A stretch of DNA of 64,000 nucleotides, taken from assembly GCF_035046485.1 (NCBI RefSeq), contig NC_085138.1:365989238-366053237 (forward strand). Direction: 5' to 3'. Shown piece after piece: positions 10,763-22,508 of this stretch (its first letter is position 1; each line of letters starts with the position of its first letter). The position numbers and the translations under genes were made by a program. The notes under the pieces are model-generated. The model was not told where the DNA came from. It made no database searches and saw nothing but the letters and a program-made list of their open reading frames with translations. Origin of the DNA: Aedes albopictus (lineage: Eukaryota; Arthropoda; Insecta; Diptera; Culicidae).

Positions 10763-11892
10763 AGTTTTTTCAATGTAATCATTGATTTTAGTGCCGAACA
10801 ACATGAAAAGAGTAGCAAATGTGCAGAATATTTTTTTTCTGGATATCCCAGGTCATCCAAACTGTTATTGAGTTTAGATCTGAAAGTCTACATATGTAAC
10901 GGTAACTATTTTCATTATACAAAGCTACAATTTGTATAATCTATCATGCCCACTAAATCATTTAAATGTATAAATGGCATCATCAGATCAGCTGAGGTCA
11001 TCCACACGCAAAAAAACCGTTCTGATATACGTGAAATCTCCGTCAAGGCAGCGGGAACAAACGGGAACTATGCATAGCAACGATAATAACAATACACGGT
11101 GTGCCAAAAACCGTTATTAACAAATAAAAATGTCCACCCAAATGGCACCCAGCATTCGAAAGATATACTATTCTAGTATCTCCTCTGGAAATTTGAAAAT
11201 GTTTCATCGAGGGAAACTAAAGTTTTTTGTGATTTGAAGATTTTGAGCCATTTCCATAGAGTTTTTTTATAATGAGTAAATATGCGCCTGGAACCACTAT
11301 AAACAAATAAAAATATACACCATTTTGCCACTCTGTATTCGAAAGATATACTATTTTAGCATCATCTCAGAAAATTTGAAAATATTTGATCGAGGAAAAC
11401 GAAAGTTTTTACTGTTTGAAGATTTTCCTCTTTTTTCATACAATTAGCTCATATATGGCAATATTGTCATAGGATGTTTCATTGGCTCTTCAAATCATAA
11501 ACAAATATTAATAAATTTCACAAACATCATTCGAAAGATACAACATTCAAACAACTTGTCTGAGAATTTGACAACATTTCATCGAAACGATCGCAAATTA
11601 CGATGGTTTGAAAATATAGGATATGATAAAGCATATTATAATTTAGTAACTTCATAGAATATAATTTCAATTTCTCATGTTAATCATTCCTCGCAATAAA
11701 TATATATATTTTGCAACTCATCTAAAATTTTGATTTTATATCAAATTTTTTGCGATACTGTTACAAAACTCAGTAGGTATTTTTAACGTGTTTGAAGACA
11801 TGCGATAGAATGCTCCAATCGCTCTAATGAAATTGAAATCAAAGCTTAAAATTGTTGTAACTGATGCTCATTCAAATAAAATATTTCTAAAT

Positions 11893-12440
11893 GTATGTAT
11901 GTATGTATGTAGATAGATAGCCACCATCCTAGCTTGAGTCTTGCTCTGCATGCAGTTCCACTTAACAGTAAAGATCAATTTCATTACCACACTGACATCA
12001 ACATACCGCTGTATGAAGGGCCAAAAGGGGGTGTGGCGGACCCGTAAGTAGAGACACTTACGCGACATCCGCGGGTTTAAGAGAATCTCCTTCCAACAGT
12101 ATGGTCCAACAGGGTGAATAATGAAATTTACATTACTTGTCAAGCTTTCTACGGGATGGTTTGTCACAAGAAGGGCGCGTCAAATCCATTGCAACTGTTG
12201 GGATAGAAGAACCCATCTACAAGGATGTTATAGTTACTTCTCACCACACTCCGGCTGGCAATCCACTCCGTCGCACAGTTTCAACTTCAATGATGCCCTG
12301 ATGCACCCTCCCAATCCCAAATAATCATATAGTCAATAATATAATTTACTGTGATGAAATATAATATTGAAATATAGTATAATCGTGAAATATAATTTTC
12401 AAATATAATGTAATGTAATGTAATTAGTGAAATAATATGA
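11893..12440 (-). repeat. Tail repeat, copy 1 of a duplicated block
   Basis: Starts with (GTAT)n, then shares 'CTAGCTTGA', 'CTGTATGAAG', 'CCAAAAGGGGGTGTG', 'CATCTACAAGGATGTTATAG' in the same order with 14,775-15,190. A third, shorter and more diverged copy lies at about 15,540-15,680. The copies are separated by the nested repeat at 12.76-14.76 kb. Read on the minus strand they would form a duplicated 3' end. Confidence 0.65.
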
Positions 12441-13439
12441 GGTATCGATTTGTAATTAATTTGACAGGGTATTATTCGGTCTATAGCCATTTTACGACCT
12501 ACATGGTAGGAGAAAACATCAAAATAATAAAACAATGTCAACGAGATAGCTGCTGTATGATTGATAATGGAATATAGTATAGTGAAATATAGTAAAATGT
12601 AATGAAAAGTGATAAAATATATAATGGACTAACATATATTATGGATAAAAGAAATACAATAGGTGATTTTTTGAAATATTTTTCACTTATGAGTAGTATT
12701 ATTAGTTCGAACTTGAAGTATTGCAGCAATCGTAAATTGTGTTCAATAAGTATTAGTAATAAAAAAAACCCGGATTAATCCACCTAGTGGTGATAGTGCC
12801 TTTCTCGTCGAATATGTACTCATGATCTTTCCGTCGACGTAAGCATCCTGAATCCTGTGAATAATTTATTTATAAAAGCAAAAATCCAAGCCATCATCGA
12901 GTTACTGATGGCACATATTTCCGGTGTTATGTTCAATGTATAGGCAGAGCTGAAAAATATCAGATCTCTTAGTTGACTGCGTGACCACCTTTACTATTAC
13001 TGGAATACCATCAATACCAAGACGATAATAACAAGCTTAAGGTGAATATAGAACTAAGCCACACCTTGAATTTTTGAAAGCACAAATCTGAGGAACCAAA
13101 CATCGTAACGAGCTGAAAAGTTGATCGATTGGTCACCCGCTGGTGGTGACCACAGTGACCACAGTGATATCCCAGAGCGCGAGGAGATATCAGTCGGATC
13201 AAAATTTTGCGCAGCAATTTTAGACGCAAAAGGGGATTAAAAAACTTTGCTCGAGGTTGATGCGATTAAATTTAAATTTTCTCATGGAACCCCCATTCTA
13301 CTGTATATTTACACCTCAGGAATATGAGAAAATGTGATTTGATGAGCCTGCATCAGTTTTGTCATGATTTTGTTCTCGTACACATATTTATCGCTTGCAT
13401 TGATTATTTTCACTGTTTTTACCACTTCCTGTGAGATAT

Positions 13440-14400
13440 CCGCAACCGGTTCCAAGGCTGTACCTATTGTCTCAAATATGGTCTGAGACTAGTCTCTTGC
13501 TAACTGTTCAACAGGTTTTCTGAAAAGCCGAAAATTGATGTGTATGCCTTGTTAATCGTTCATCAGGTTATCTAAAGAGCCGCGATTTGATGTGTTGCAT
13601 GCATGGATTTGGTTCATTTTTACATTTGACCACTTCCGGTGGGACATTCGGAACTGGTTCTAGAGCACTACCGGTAGTCTCTGCTGGCTATTTTCCTGCT
13701 TACTGTTCACCAGGTTATCGAAAAAGCCGCTATTTGATGTGTCGCATGCATGGGTTTGGTTAACTTTTATATTGGACCACTTCCGGCGGGACATCCGGAG
13801 CCGGTGCCGGAACACAACCGGTAGTCTCTGCTGTGATTAAAGGCTGTTTTCCTGTTTACCGTTCTTCAGGTTTTTGGAAAAGCTGCAATTTAATGTGTCG
13901 TATGCATGGGTTTGTTTCCTATCTACATTTGACCACTTCCGGCGGGATATCTGGAGCCGGTTCCGGAACACTACCGGTAGTCTCTGCTGTGATCTAAAGC
14001 TATTTTCCTGCTTACCGTTCTTCAGGTTATCGAAAAAGCTGCTATTTAATGTGTCGCATGCATGGGTATGGTTCCCATCTACATTTGACCACTTCCGGCG
14101 GGACACACGGAACCGGTTCTGGAATACTACTGGTTTTCCTAAATATAGTCTGATTCCATTTTATTGCTAACCGTTCATCAGGTTATCTATAGAGACGCGA
14201 TTTGATGTGTCGCATGCATGGGTTGGCTCACTTTTATATTTGGCCACCTCCGGCGGGACATCCGGAACCGATTCCGGAATACTACTGGTTCAGATATGGA
14301 CTGAGAGTATTTTCCTGCTAACCGTTCGTCAGGTTATCAAAAAAGCCGCGGTCTGATATGTCGCATGCATGGTTTTGTAGCATTTTCATATCAGGCCCCT
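13440..14400. repeat. Minisatellite, ~155-bp unit, six copies
   Basis: The word TGTCGCATGCATGG (with small variants) occurs at about 13591, 13738, 13895, 14050, 14206 and 14358, giving periods of 147, 157, 155, 156 and 152. Each unit also contains CCACTTCCGGCGGGACA, a 'CCGGTAGTCTC' segment and 'CAGGTTATC..AAAGCCGC'. ORFs here on both strands are repeat artefacts. Confidence 0.85.
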
Positions 14401-14563
14401 CCCTGGGGTACCGATCCGGAACACCTAAATGGCCATAACTCCGGAACGGCTGAACCGATTTGAACCATTTTCAATAGGAAACAATGGGACCACATTCCGC
14501 GTCGAATGAACCGTCGGTCATAAAAATCGGTTGAGGTTTACTGCCAAAAAGTGATGTGAGTTT

Positions 14564-14632
14564 ATTTTGTACACACACATACTCACACACACACATACAC
14601 ACACACACACATACATACACACACACAGACAT
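14564..14632. repeat. (CA)n microsatellite
   Basis: About 70 nt of interrupted CA/CATA repeats, inside the composite repeat. Confidence 0.85.
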
Positions 14633-15190
14633 CACCTCAATTCGTCGAGCTGAGTTGATTGGTATATGTGACTCGACCCTCCGGGCCTTCTATCAAAAAG
14701 TCATTTTTGGAGTGAACATATAGCCTTTCCAGTACACTTAGTGTACGAGAAAGGCAAAAAACATTTGAAAGTGTTTTTGTATGCATGTATGTATGTGGTT
14801 AGCCATCGTTCTAGCTTGAATTTTGCTCAGCATGCAGTTCGACTAAACAGTAAGGTGAATTTCATTACCATTCTGGATTCAGCCTATCGCTGTATGAAGA
14901 ACCAAAAGGGGGTGTGTCGGACCTGACACTTACGTGAAACCTACAGAATTGAGAGATTCTACTTGCAACAATTTGATCCAGCGAAATGAATAATGAAATC
15001 TGCAATACACGTAACTGATAGAATAGAAGAACACATCTACAAGGATGTTATAGTATTTCCTCACGGCACTCCGGTTGGCAATCCACAACGTCGTCCAATA
15101 ACAACTGCAAAGATATTCTGATGCGAAACCTAAATATTTGTTAAATAATCAATTATGTAATAAAATATAACGGCATGTATTATAGTATAG

Positions 15191-16420
15191 TACGACAATA
15201 GCTTGAAATATATCAAATAATAAAAAAGGTCATTTATCTTAGGAATATTATAGTAATATTTTTCGTTTATAAGAAGTAGTACTATGTATATAAAATCATC
15301 AAACCGAGAAGGCTGTCCATGGAAGCCACATCAAGCATGTTAACAGACAATCTACTATGAACCACAAGTACCAGTCCATTGAATAAATAAAATTGGATCC
15401 GAATGGAAAGTGATAGTATATCGCATAGTTCCAGATGTTTATAAATTTTCCTATCAATGAAGAAAAATGTTTTTAGTTATGAATGCTTAGTACGAATTCT
15501 CATAGAAATGCAGCTTCTCCTGAAAAATTTTGAAGATCGATACGATTGGAAAAGAAGAAATTATCCGAAAGAATGTTGTAGTAACTTCCCTCTTACGCCA
15601 ATCGGCAATCGCTCCTTCGTCTTATGCAGCTGAACCACAGCTATATCAATATATAAATAATTTAATGATTAAACTACTTCAACGAAGTAGTATATGATAA
15701 TATGGTATTCATTTTGTTTAGGATTAACAACGTTCACTATCGAATGCAACTTGGAATGAAAATATCCAAACAGTGATAACACTTCAAACCGCTTTCAAAC
15801 AAAGAATATGCACGAAAACATAACGACGTGGTACAAATTACCCTGTATTTGTTACCTCATGCATCAAAACGGTATAGTTCGCCAGCGTCCAATTGTCACA
15901 AACTATTCAAACACAGTACAGTATTTCACTGGAAATTTGAGTCGACTATTGACAAAGTAAGGCCAGTAGTACACACGGTCAAATATTTGACAAGGAAAGA
16001 ACTCAAGAAACAACATCAGTTTGACACTAATGAAAATTCGATCGAGTCAAACAAGATGTATGAGCATTGGTTTCTTTTCGAACAAATTTGTATACTAACA
16101 GCTTAACGAGAAAAAAAAACTATAGAATGACTGATGTGTATGTCCGTCATGTAATATAATAAAAACAAGGATTAATGCTGAAACATGCTAAAAGGTCTCT
16201 AAAACGATACTGAAAAATATAACAGCATTGGTTGATCCTGTAGATTTTTAAAATGCCTGAAAACAATTATATCAACAATATTATGTAATAATTTGAGCAA
16301 TGAAAAAAATAATTTTAGTTTGAAAGGACTACCGTAGCAGAAATATAATCCTCATACTCTATATTATTTTATAGTTAACATTAACCAGGCAATTCACAAT
16401 AAAACAAAAGCATGAAACGA
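15191..16420. other. Interior of the 5.6 kb insertion, no gene seen
   Basis: AT-rich. Holds the diverged third tail copy (about 15,540-15,680). The 92-codon plus-strand ORF at 15,828 shows no recognisable motif and AT-driven codons, and is not called. Confidence 0.4.
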
Positions 16421-16426
16421 ACTCAC

Positions 16427-17471
16427 CCGTTTATGTGCTCCCATCTCTTTATCGCTGAATGTCCATGTTTTCTTCCAGAGGACGAAACACATTCTTATAA
16501 CAACTGCCCCTGACCGAATTTTAACAAACGTAAATGAGAAAAAAAAAATACAAATACACTCGCGAACCCGTAAATCGGTATGCTCCACCATACCACTCAA
16601 TGATCCACAGTCGATTTAACGCCGACGAACGACACTCAAATGACGAAAAATAATAAAATATCACCGATCGCGTACTCGGTCCATAAAATTGACATGTACG
16701 AACCGGCATTTCATTACACATTCTGCGTACAAAACTTAACAACTGTTCGACTTTCTAACATGAAACAAAAATCGAACGTGCACTGTACAATTCATGCTTA
16801 TTTATCCGAAGATCTAGTACTTCACATCACAGCAAAGTAAGTCGCGTCGTAGCCAAACCCGAAGTTCATGTCGCGCAACATAACGAAGAAACACTCCATG
16901 CGCACATTACCTCACGCGCGCTTTCATTTCATTCCACCCACACGATGAGTTCACCACTCCGCCGGCGCCGCACCGAAAATGACCCACTAACAAACACGGT
17001 ACCGTTCTAGTATCCACTCTAATAAGAAATACATAGCGTACACCTCCATGCGTATGGCCGTGTCCGCGTTGCGGTCATCACACTATCAAAGCTCTCACGG
17101 GCACTCGCTCCAAACACATTCAACTTTACAGCAGAGAAAAAAAAACTAAAATTCTCGTATTCTTCACAAGCGAATACGTGCCTCGGTTGTCTGCAGACAG
17201 ACCGACCGACCGACAGCCTACATCGGTCACCCATACTTGCACGTTGCGACGCACATCACGCAAAAAAAAACAACACTGCCAAGACAATTTCAATGATTCG
17301 GAGAGCCATTTTCGAGTCTCCGTTGCAAACTTTATTGCACCAAACCTTAAGTTACAACGATTGTACCACAAAAACTTCAATGTTTTCCAATGCTACACAC
17401 TTTCACTTGTCGATGGCAATATGACAGAGCAATTTTCGCGCACTAATTCTGCTAAAAATTCTAAATTTATA
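16427..17471 (-). promoter_or_regulatory. Minus-strand TATA promoter and candidate 5' exon
   Basis: On the minus strand TATAAAT (17,471-17,465) is followed 27 nt later by TTAGTG (initiator-like, A at 17,444). Downstream lies about 1 kb of more GC-balanced, low-stop but non-coding-looking DNA, including a run of CGGTCGGTCGGTCTGTCTG, ending at a strong splice donor GGGTGAGTTC (donor GT at 16,426). This resembles the long 5'UTR exon of an insect gene or a non-coding RNA. No coding exon was found downstream on the minus strand. The promoter lies only ~50 nt inside the 23-bp repeat. Confidence 0.35.
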
Positions 17472-18660
17472 CGGAGTCAAAAAATGAAAACTTCACTCGG
17501 CCAGTGCTGCCGGACCGCCGATTCAAATAAAATATTTCTAAATTCACGGAAAACACGTTAGTTACATGACGTTTAAAAGCTGGCTAGTAAAACGATAAGC
17601 ATTTAGGTTTACTTCAAAAGCTTCAATATCTTAAACATTATACCAACGATTTACAAAGCTTCCAAGGAATACCAAAACCCTGGGCTGTTAATTTACTTTA
17701 ACTCTCGTATCACCATGAAACGTTTTCAAATTCGCCGACAAGATACCAACATAAAACGTGCTTAAAAACAAAAAAAAAAACGGGTGTCAAACTCTTAGAA
17801 AGTTTATGTAATCAACGCTCACGGCGTGCCACATTTTTGTTTGTATACGAGTAGCAGATAGAACTATGGAATATTAATTAGATTCTCAAACCACGGTAAT
17901 TGACATATCTCTCAATGAAATGTTGTCAAATTTTCAGAGAAAGTGCTTGAATATTGTACTTTTGGAATTTATGAAACTCATTACACCGTTCAACACTAGT
18001 TTGCGTTATGGGATGAGAAAAAACAATAATAGGGTTTTGGGACCCTAGAAACCATAATGCGTATATCAATTGATCACTCCAAGTTCTTAATTCAAACTTC
18101 GGTCGTGAGCTGTGAAGTGCCGTTCCAATATTTTTCGAAAAAATTTTCTCTATGACACTTTTAGGGTTCCAAAATCCTGTTCTTTTTTCTTATCTCATAA
18201 TACGAACTTTTTTAAAATTTTGTTGACCAGTGTTATTATTTGTTTATGATTTAGAGGGCATCGTATGACAATATTCCCATATATGAGCTAATTCTATGAA
18301 AATAGAGGAAAATCTTCAAAAAGTAAAAACCTTGGTTTCCCTCGATAAAACATTTTCAAATTTTCGGAGGAGATACTAGAATAGTATATCTTTAGAATGC
18401 CGGGTGTAAGTTTGGAGTGTATTTTTATTTGTTAATATCGGTATCAGACACACCGTGCGTGCATATTTACTCATATAAGGAAATCTTATAGAAATGCCTC
18501 AAAATCTTCAAATCACAAAAACATTAGTTTCCCTCGATGAAACATTTTTAAATTTTCAGAGGAGATACTAGAACAGTATATCTTTCGAATGCGGGGTGCC
18601 TTATGGGTGGACATTTTTATTTGTCAATAACGGTTTTTGGCACACCTTGAATAAGAAATG

Positions 18661-18735
18661 TACACCGTGAACTAGATATCACGGTTTCTAGAACTTCCAT
18701 ATTGACAGCTGGAACTAGTTCCAGTTCACGGTGTA
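18661..18735. repeat. 75-nt hairpin in the right arm
   Basis: TACACCGTGAACT (18,661-18,673) is exactly inverted at 18,723-18,735. The segment is absent from the corresponding place in the left arm near 11,085, so it is probably a tiny later insertion. Confidence 0.5.
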
Positions 18736-18801
18736 TATTAGTTTGTTCTCATATTTTCGTTTGTTTGTTCACGTTTATCAGAACGGATATTTTCGCGTGC
18801 A

Positions 18802-19229
18802 AACTATTATGTTGTTTGATATCTAGCATCTACAGCATTTGAAGTTTCTGTTTTGGCTTTATAGAGATATGTTGCTAAATCTGTTATATTAACTTAAAAT
18901 TCACGAATAAAAAGAAATTAAAAAAAATGTTATATTTACTGGAGCTCACAGAATTTAATTAGAGACTATGATATAGCTTCGGGATATTCAGAATCATACA
19001 CACTGGCCTGCAATATATTTTTTTACTGTTTTGAGTTACATAACATTACCAACCGTTTCATTTACCGTTAATAGCAAAAAAAAAAAATATTTGGTTGTTC
19101 AACGTTACTCTCTAAAACGAAATCATCTCATGTTACAGTGGTTGTTTTTATCAGCCAAACTCCATAACAGCGAGGATGACGCAATACAGTTGATTTGTAA
19201 CACTACTTAACGTAGTGGCAAAAACTATT
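18802..19229. other. Intergenic, no gene seen
   Basis: AT-rich, with an A11 run near 19,077. Nothing supportable. Confidence 0.4.
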
Positions 19230-20260
19230 ATCAAAGTGTCGACCTGAAACTATGGTCTCCGGAGTAGTTTGGTTGATCTGGAATATCTCAAAAGTGTCTT
19301 AGAATGACTGACGAAATGCCAGGGGGATTACATATAACAGTAGGATGTATAATAATGTGTCAAGAGCTAAACTTCAGGACAGTTTGGAAGACCCTAAATG
19401 TCCCAAAGGTTTATAATTGTACTTCAGGTTGGTTCAGTAATTGCAATTGATTATGCAACGTTACTCAGTATATCAGATATGGGTGCTGTTACGAGTGTAG
19501 ACCTGAAGTTCTGAACTCCAAGAGTTTGGCTGATCAAGAATATTTTCACAGTGTCTCAAAATGACATTTGAGATTTCAAGTGCTTTACGTATCCCAGCAG
19601 ATTATGTAATGCTGTTATTTATGGCGGAAATACAGAATTATTCTTGTACATTTGAAGGACTTCATTATAATACGATTTAGACGATCTTGAATGTGCAAAG
19701 GTTTATAATAATTTATAGTAGACTTCAGGTTGTTCCTGCAACTGCGGTTGATTATGACAGTATAGTAGATATGGCTACTGTTTTGAATGTAGACCTGAAG
19801 TTCTTAAATCCACGTTAATTTGACTGACCTGGAATATCCCTACATTGCCTCTAAATGGCATTTGAGATTTCAAGAGCTTCACGAATCCCAGCAGATTATA
19901 CAATTACAGCATTGTGTTTATGGCGAAAATACATAAAGTTATTCTTGTATATTTGAAGGGCTTCAAACTGTCCTATAAGTTTGAACCGACCATGAATGTC
20001 CCAAAGGTTTGTTATAATATTTAGTATACTTCAGATTGATCCAGTAACTGTGATCCATTATGCAACGTTACATTGTACAACAGATATGGCTACTGTTGCC
20101 AGTGTAGATCTGAAGTTCTGAACTCCAAGGTAGTTTGGCTGACTTGGAAAATCCTTATAGTGTCTATTTTAACAGTTTATTATTCTCATGGATTTGAATG
20201 ACTTCACTATTGAACAGTTTAGAGTACCTAGAACATCCCAGAATATAAAACAACTTTTGC
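19230..20260. repeat. Tandem array of ~260-316-bp monomers
   Basis: GACCTGAAGTTCT-type phrases recur at 19,241, 19,501, 19,791 and 20,107. Between them 'AGTTTGGCTGA', 'TTATTCTTGTA..TTTGAAGG' and 'CCCAAAGGTTTATAAT' come back in the same order. About four diverged copies. The window start (1-560) and 10,850-10,905 carry further pieces. Confidence 0.65.
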
Positions 20261-22508
20261 TATTCTTGACGAATGTTAAATGAAGAGAACTTATGAACGT
20301 AACTCAAATTCAGCTTTAGTACAACTGGTATGCCAAACATTTCGTTTCTCCAAAGTAAATGGTGTTCAGGATGTTATAGGTTGGCAATAAAGTCTCGAAT
20401 ACAAATATTCTTCAATAATGTAATGAGTCATGATTCAAACCTGAGCTCGGATTGAAATTTAGCAGTCAGAGACACTCAAGTTTGCTTCTGAGATAAAAAT
20501 ATATCGCTGTCGAATCAGGCACAATGCGTACTACCAAGTTGTTATCCATCTTTGCTCAGGTTTCGAGTCAAAGTATACCAGAATTTGAAACGAACCGTGT
20601 TCTCCAGCTACGTGTGCTCTCAAGCCAAATAATAAACTCGAGTTTGACATTTTAATGAGATCAAAAGGCAAATGCACCAGCTTTTCTCCATTCGTCCATA
20701 TTGATTTGCTGGTAGGCATTTACTTCAACAGTGAGCCACATAGGTCAAACTGTTTGCCAGCAACATTGCATTGCCAACACCCTCAATCATACTACAAACG
20801 ATCTCCAAGCTGCAACTGGATGAATGTGAACCCTGCAGGCCTGCTGCAGCGTTGCACCTCATATGAGAAAGTGCAATGCATTAGCGAATTTGTGCAATTG
20901 TTCGCGCCGCGAAGGCATGCATTGAGCAATTGTCACTCACAAACTCTTGTGTTTCCCAATATACTAATGTATAGTTCATGCGTTTCATAGCGCCCTAAGA
21001 TGCCTTTAGTGCATTGTATCTAGTATCAATCGAATTGAGTACAAAGAGGGGTACAAGGAGGGAACGCATTTAGGGTGACAATTGATTACCTGGCGCAGCA
21101 CGTGGCTTCGAGATGGAGTTGTAGAAATTTATATTAATCCTTGCCGCGGTGCACTTCGTCAACCATTAGTCAGATAGAGCACCTCCATGGGTTATTTCGG
21201 TCAAAACGAATCACCGAAAGGGATGAATGGGACAAAATGATCACTTCGCTCAACTGCTCAAAAAGACCAGTGGGCGTATCTGCTGTTGACCAACCTGACC
21301 GAAGTCCCACATCCCAGATCTTTTCTACTTTGAGGATGACTAATCGTTTGTGTACTCATTTTCCTTCATCGACCCCTGAAGGTTGCCAGGGCTTAGACAT
21401 ACCAGAGAGCGAGTGTGACACAGTGACTCAATTGTAGAAGCGGCTTTCTTGTCTGGTACTGGTCTGGTTGATCTTTGTGTCTACACATCCACCGTACCAA
21501 GTCAATAAGGCCATGTCACACGTGGCCTTTTGATGAATGCGGCTGAGATGTCCTGAGGCTGTGTAGAATTTCTCAACGCAACCACGGCCAATGCGTCTCT
21601 GTGTCGGTCCGCGTTTTCAAAGCATTACAAATTCAGCTGTACACCGGTTGAACAGTTGTACCCGTCACTCACTTACCAAAACCCAGTGGCTGTTCTTGAT
21701 CGGCACAATAGATCATTTTCTTCTGGCAGACTCGACACCTAAATGGAGTTGACCCGTGGCCTTTTCGAATAAATAAATTGAAATTTGTCGACCAATGCCG
21801 GTCGCCAGCCAGATCAGACCAGAAAGCTGACCTCACCACCAGCCAGCCAGCCGAACGACTAAACATCCAGAGCAACACCCCCAAGTTAGACGAGAGAGCG
21901 ATAGATAGAGATTGAATCGTCGTTATTGTGATTGCCGCCAGCGCGCCGGTGGTGAGCACATCTGATGTGAACCGCACCAAAAAACCTGCTACCATTGACT
22001 GCAATGGTGTCTTTCTTTCGTGTCGGACAGTTGTTAAAATCTACATAAGTGATTGATTTACATGACACACATTCTCACGGCTTACACCCGCCGGAGTGCT
22101 GCCTATGGTCAAACTGAAATCAGTTCGTTCTATGAAGTTTGTTTTGTGAGTGAGATTTCAGATTGAGTTGTCGTCTGGAAATTTACATGGCAGATAGTCA
22201 AGGTACGGAATGTGACGGAACCCTCGGAGATAGTTCTGGTGCAAACTTTAATTCAGATAATTGAAATGATTTTTTGGCTTGTGATAAATATTTTTCACCT
22301 AGTCTCTGGGGGAAACTTTTGGTGAATTCCCTGGCGAAAAAATCTCAAATGAAATCCAAAGGAAAACTTTCATAGGAAAATCGATAGATAAATCCTGGAG
22401 AAGTTCCTAGAGGGATTCCACCATAAATGGATTAAATCCTTTGTTTTATTTCCTACTCACCCCGAAAGATCACTAAAAAGTAAATCGCAAAAACATAGTA
22501 TGGCAAAT
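20261..22508. other. Intergenic, no firm gene
   Basis: Moderate GC in places. ORFs at 20,655 (111 codons) and 21,141 (98 codons) have no recognisable motif and poor starts and are not called. The most gene-like spot is 22,120-22,151: TCAGTT, then ATGAAGTTTGTTTT ending on the donor GTGAGT, as in the first exon of a small secreted protein; no second exon was found. Confidence 0.35.

Larger units (their letters stand above)
12760..14758. mobile_element. Composite repeat with GCCTTTCTCGT ends
   Basis: The left part has 'GTGCCTTTCTCGT' (12,797) and the right end has its inverse ACGAGAAAGGC (~14,747-14,757). The body includes a ~155-bp minisatellite (13,440-14,400), a CA microsatellite (14,564-14,632) and a terminal block ending 'CCTCCGGGCCTTCTATC'. 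It interrupts the duplicated tail blocks at 11.9 and 14.8 kb. No protein-coding capacity. I know this style of repeat as common in Aedes but cannot name it. Confidence 0.6.
11893..17543 (-). mobile_element. 5.6 kb insertion flanked by perfect 23-bp repeats
   Basis: The 23-mer at 11,870-11,892 (starting ATTCAAATAAAATATTTC) recurs exactly at 17,521-17,543; neighbouring bases differ. At the left junction the DNA starts with (GTAT)n, which on the minus strand is a (CATA)n tail, as seen at 3' ends of some LINEs. The right end, on the minus strand, begins with GC-rich DNA and a TATA promoter. No reverse transcriptase ORF is visible, so a non-autonomous retroelement is the best guess. It contains a 2-kb nested repeat (12.76-14.76 kb). 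Confidence 0.5.
11005..18799. mobile_element. Long-inverted-repeat element, split in the middle
   Basis: 11,005-~11,560 is the approximate reverse complement of ~18,215-18,799. Outer tips read CACGCAAAAAACCGTTCTGA on the left and, inverted, CACGCGAAAATATCCGTTCT on the right. Within each arm a ~190-200-bp unit recurs ('AACAAATAAAAAT' then 'ATTCGAAAGATATACTATT'), near 11,117, 11,305 and 11,500. The centre is interrupted by 11,893-17,543. Without that insertion the element would be about 2.1 kb. No transposase is visible and no clear target duplication was found (only CA/CA). Confidence 0.65.

Noticed and set aside
10600..10910. Splicing of the 10.5 kb small gene from GTGAGT at ~10,600 to an acceptor at ~10,858
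   Set aside because: The putative second exon is an inverted piece of the dispersed repeat family seen at 1-560 and 19.2 kb.
20655..21437. 111- and 98-codon plus-strand ORFs
   Set aside because: No recognisable domain, leader or splice context; AT-driven chance length.
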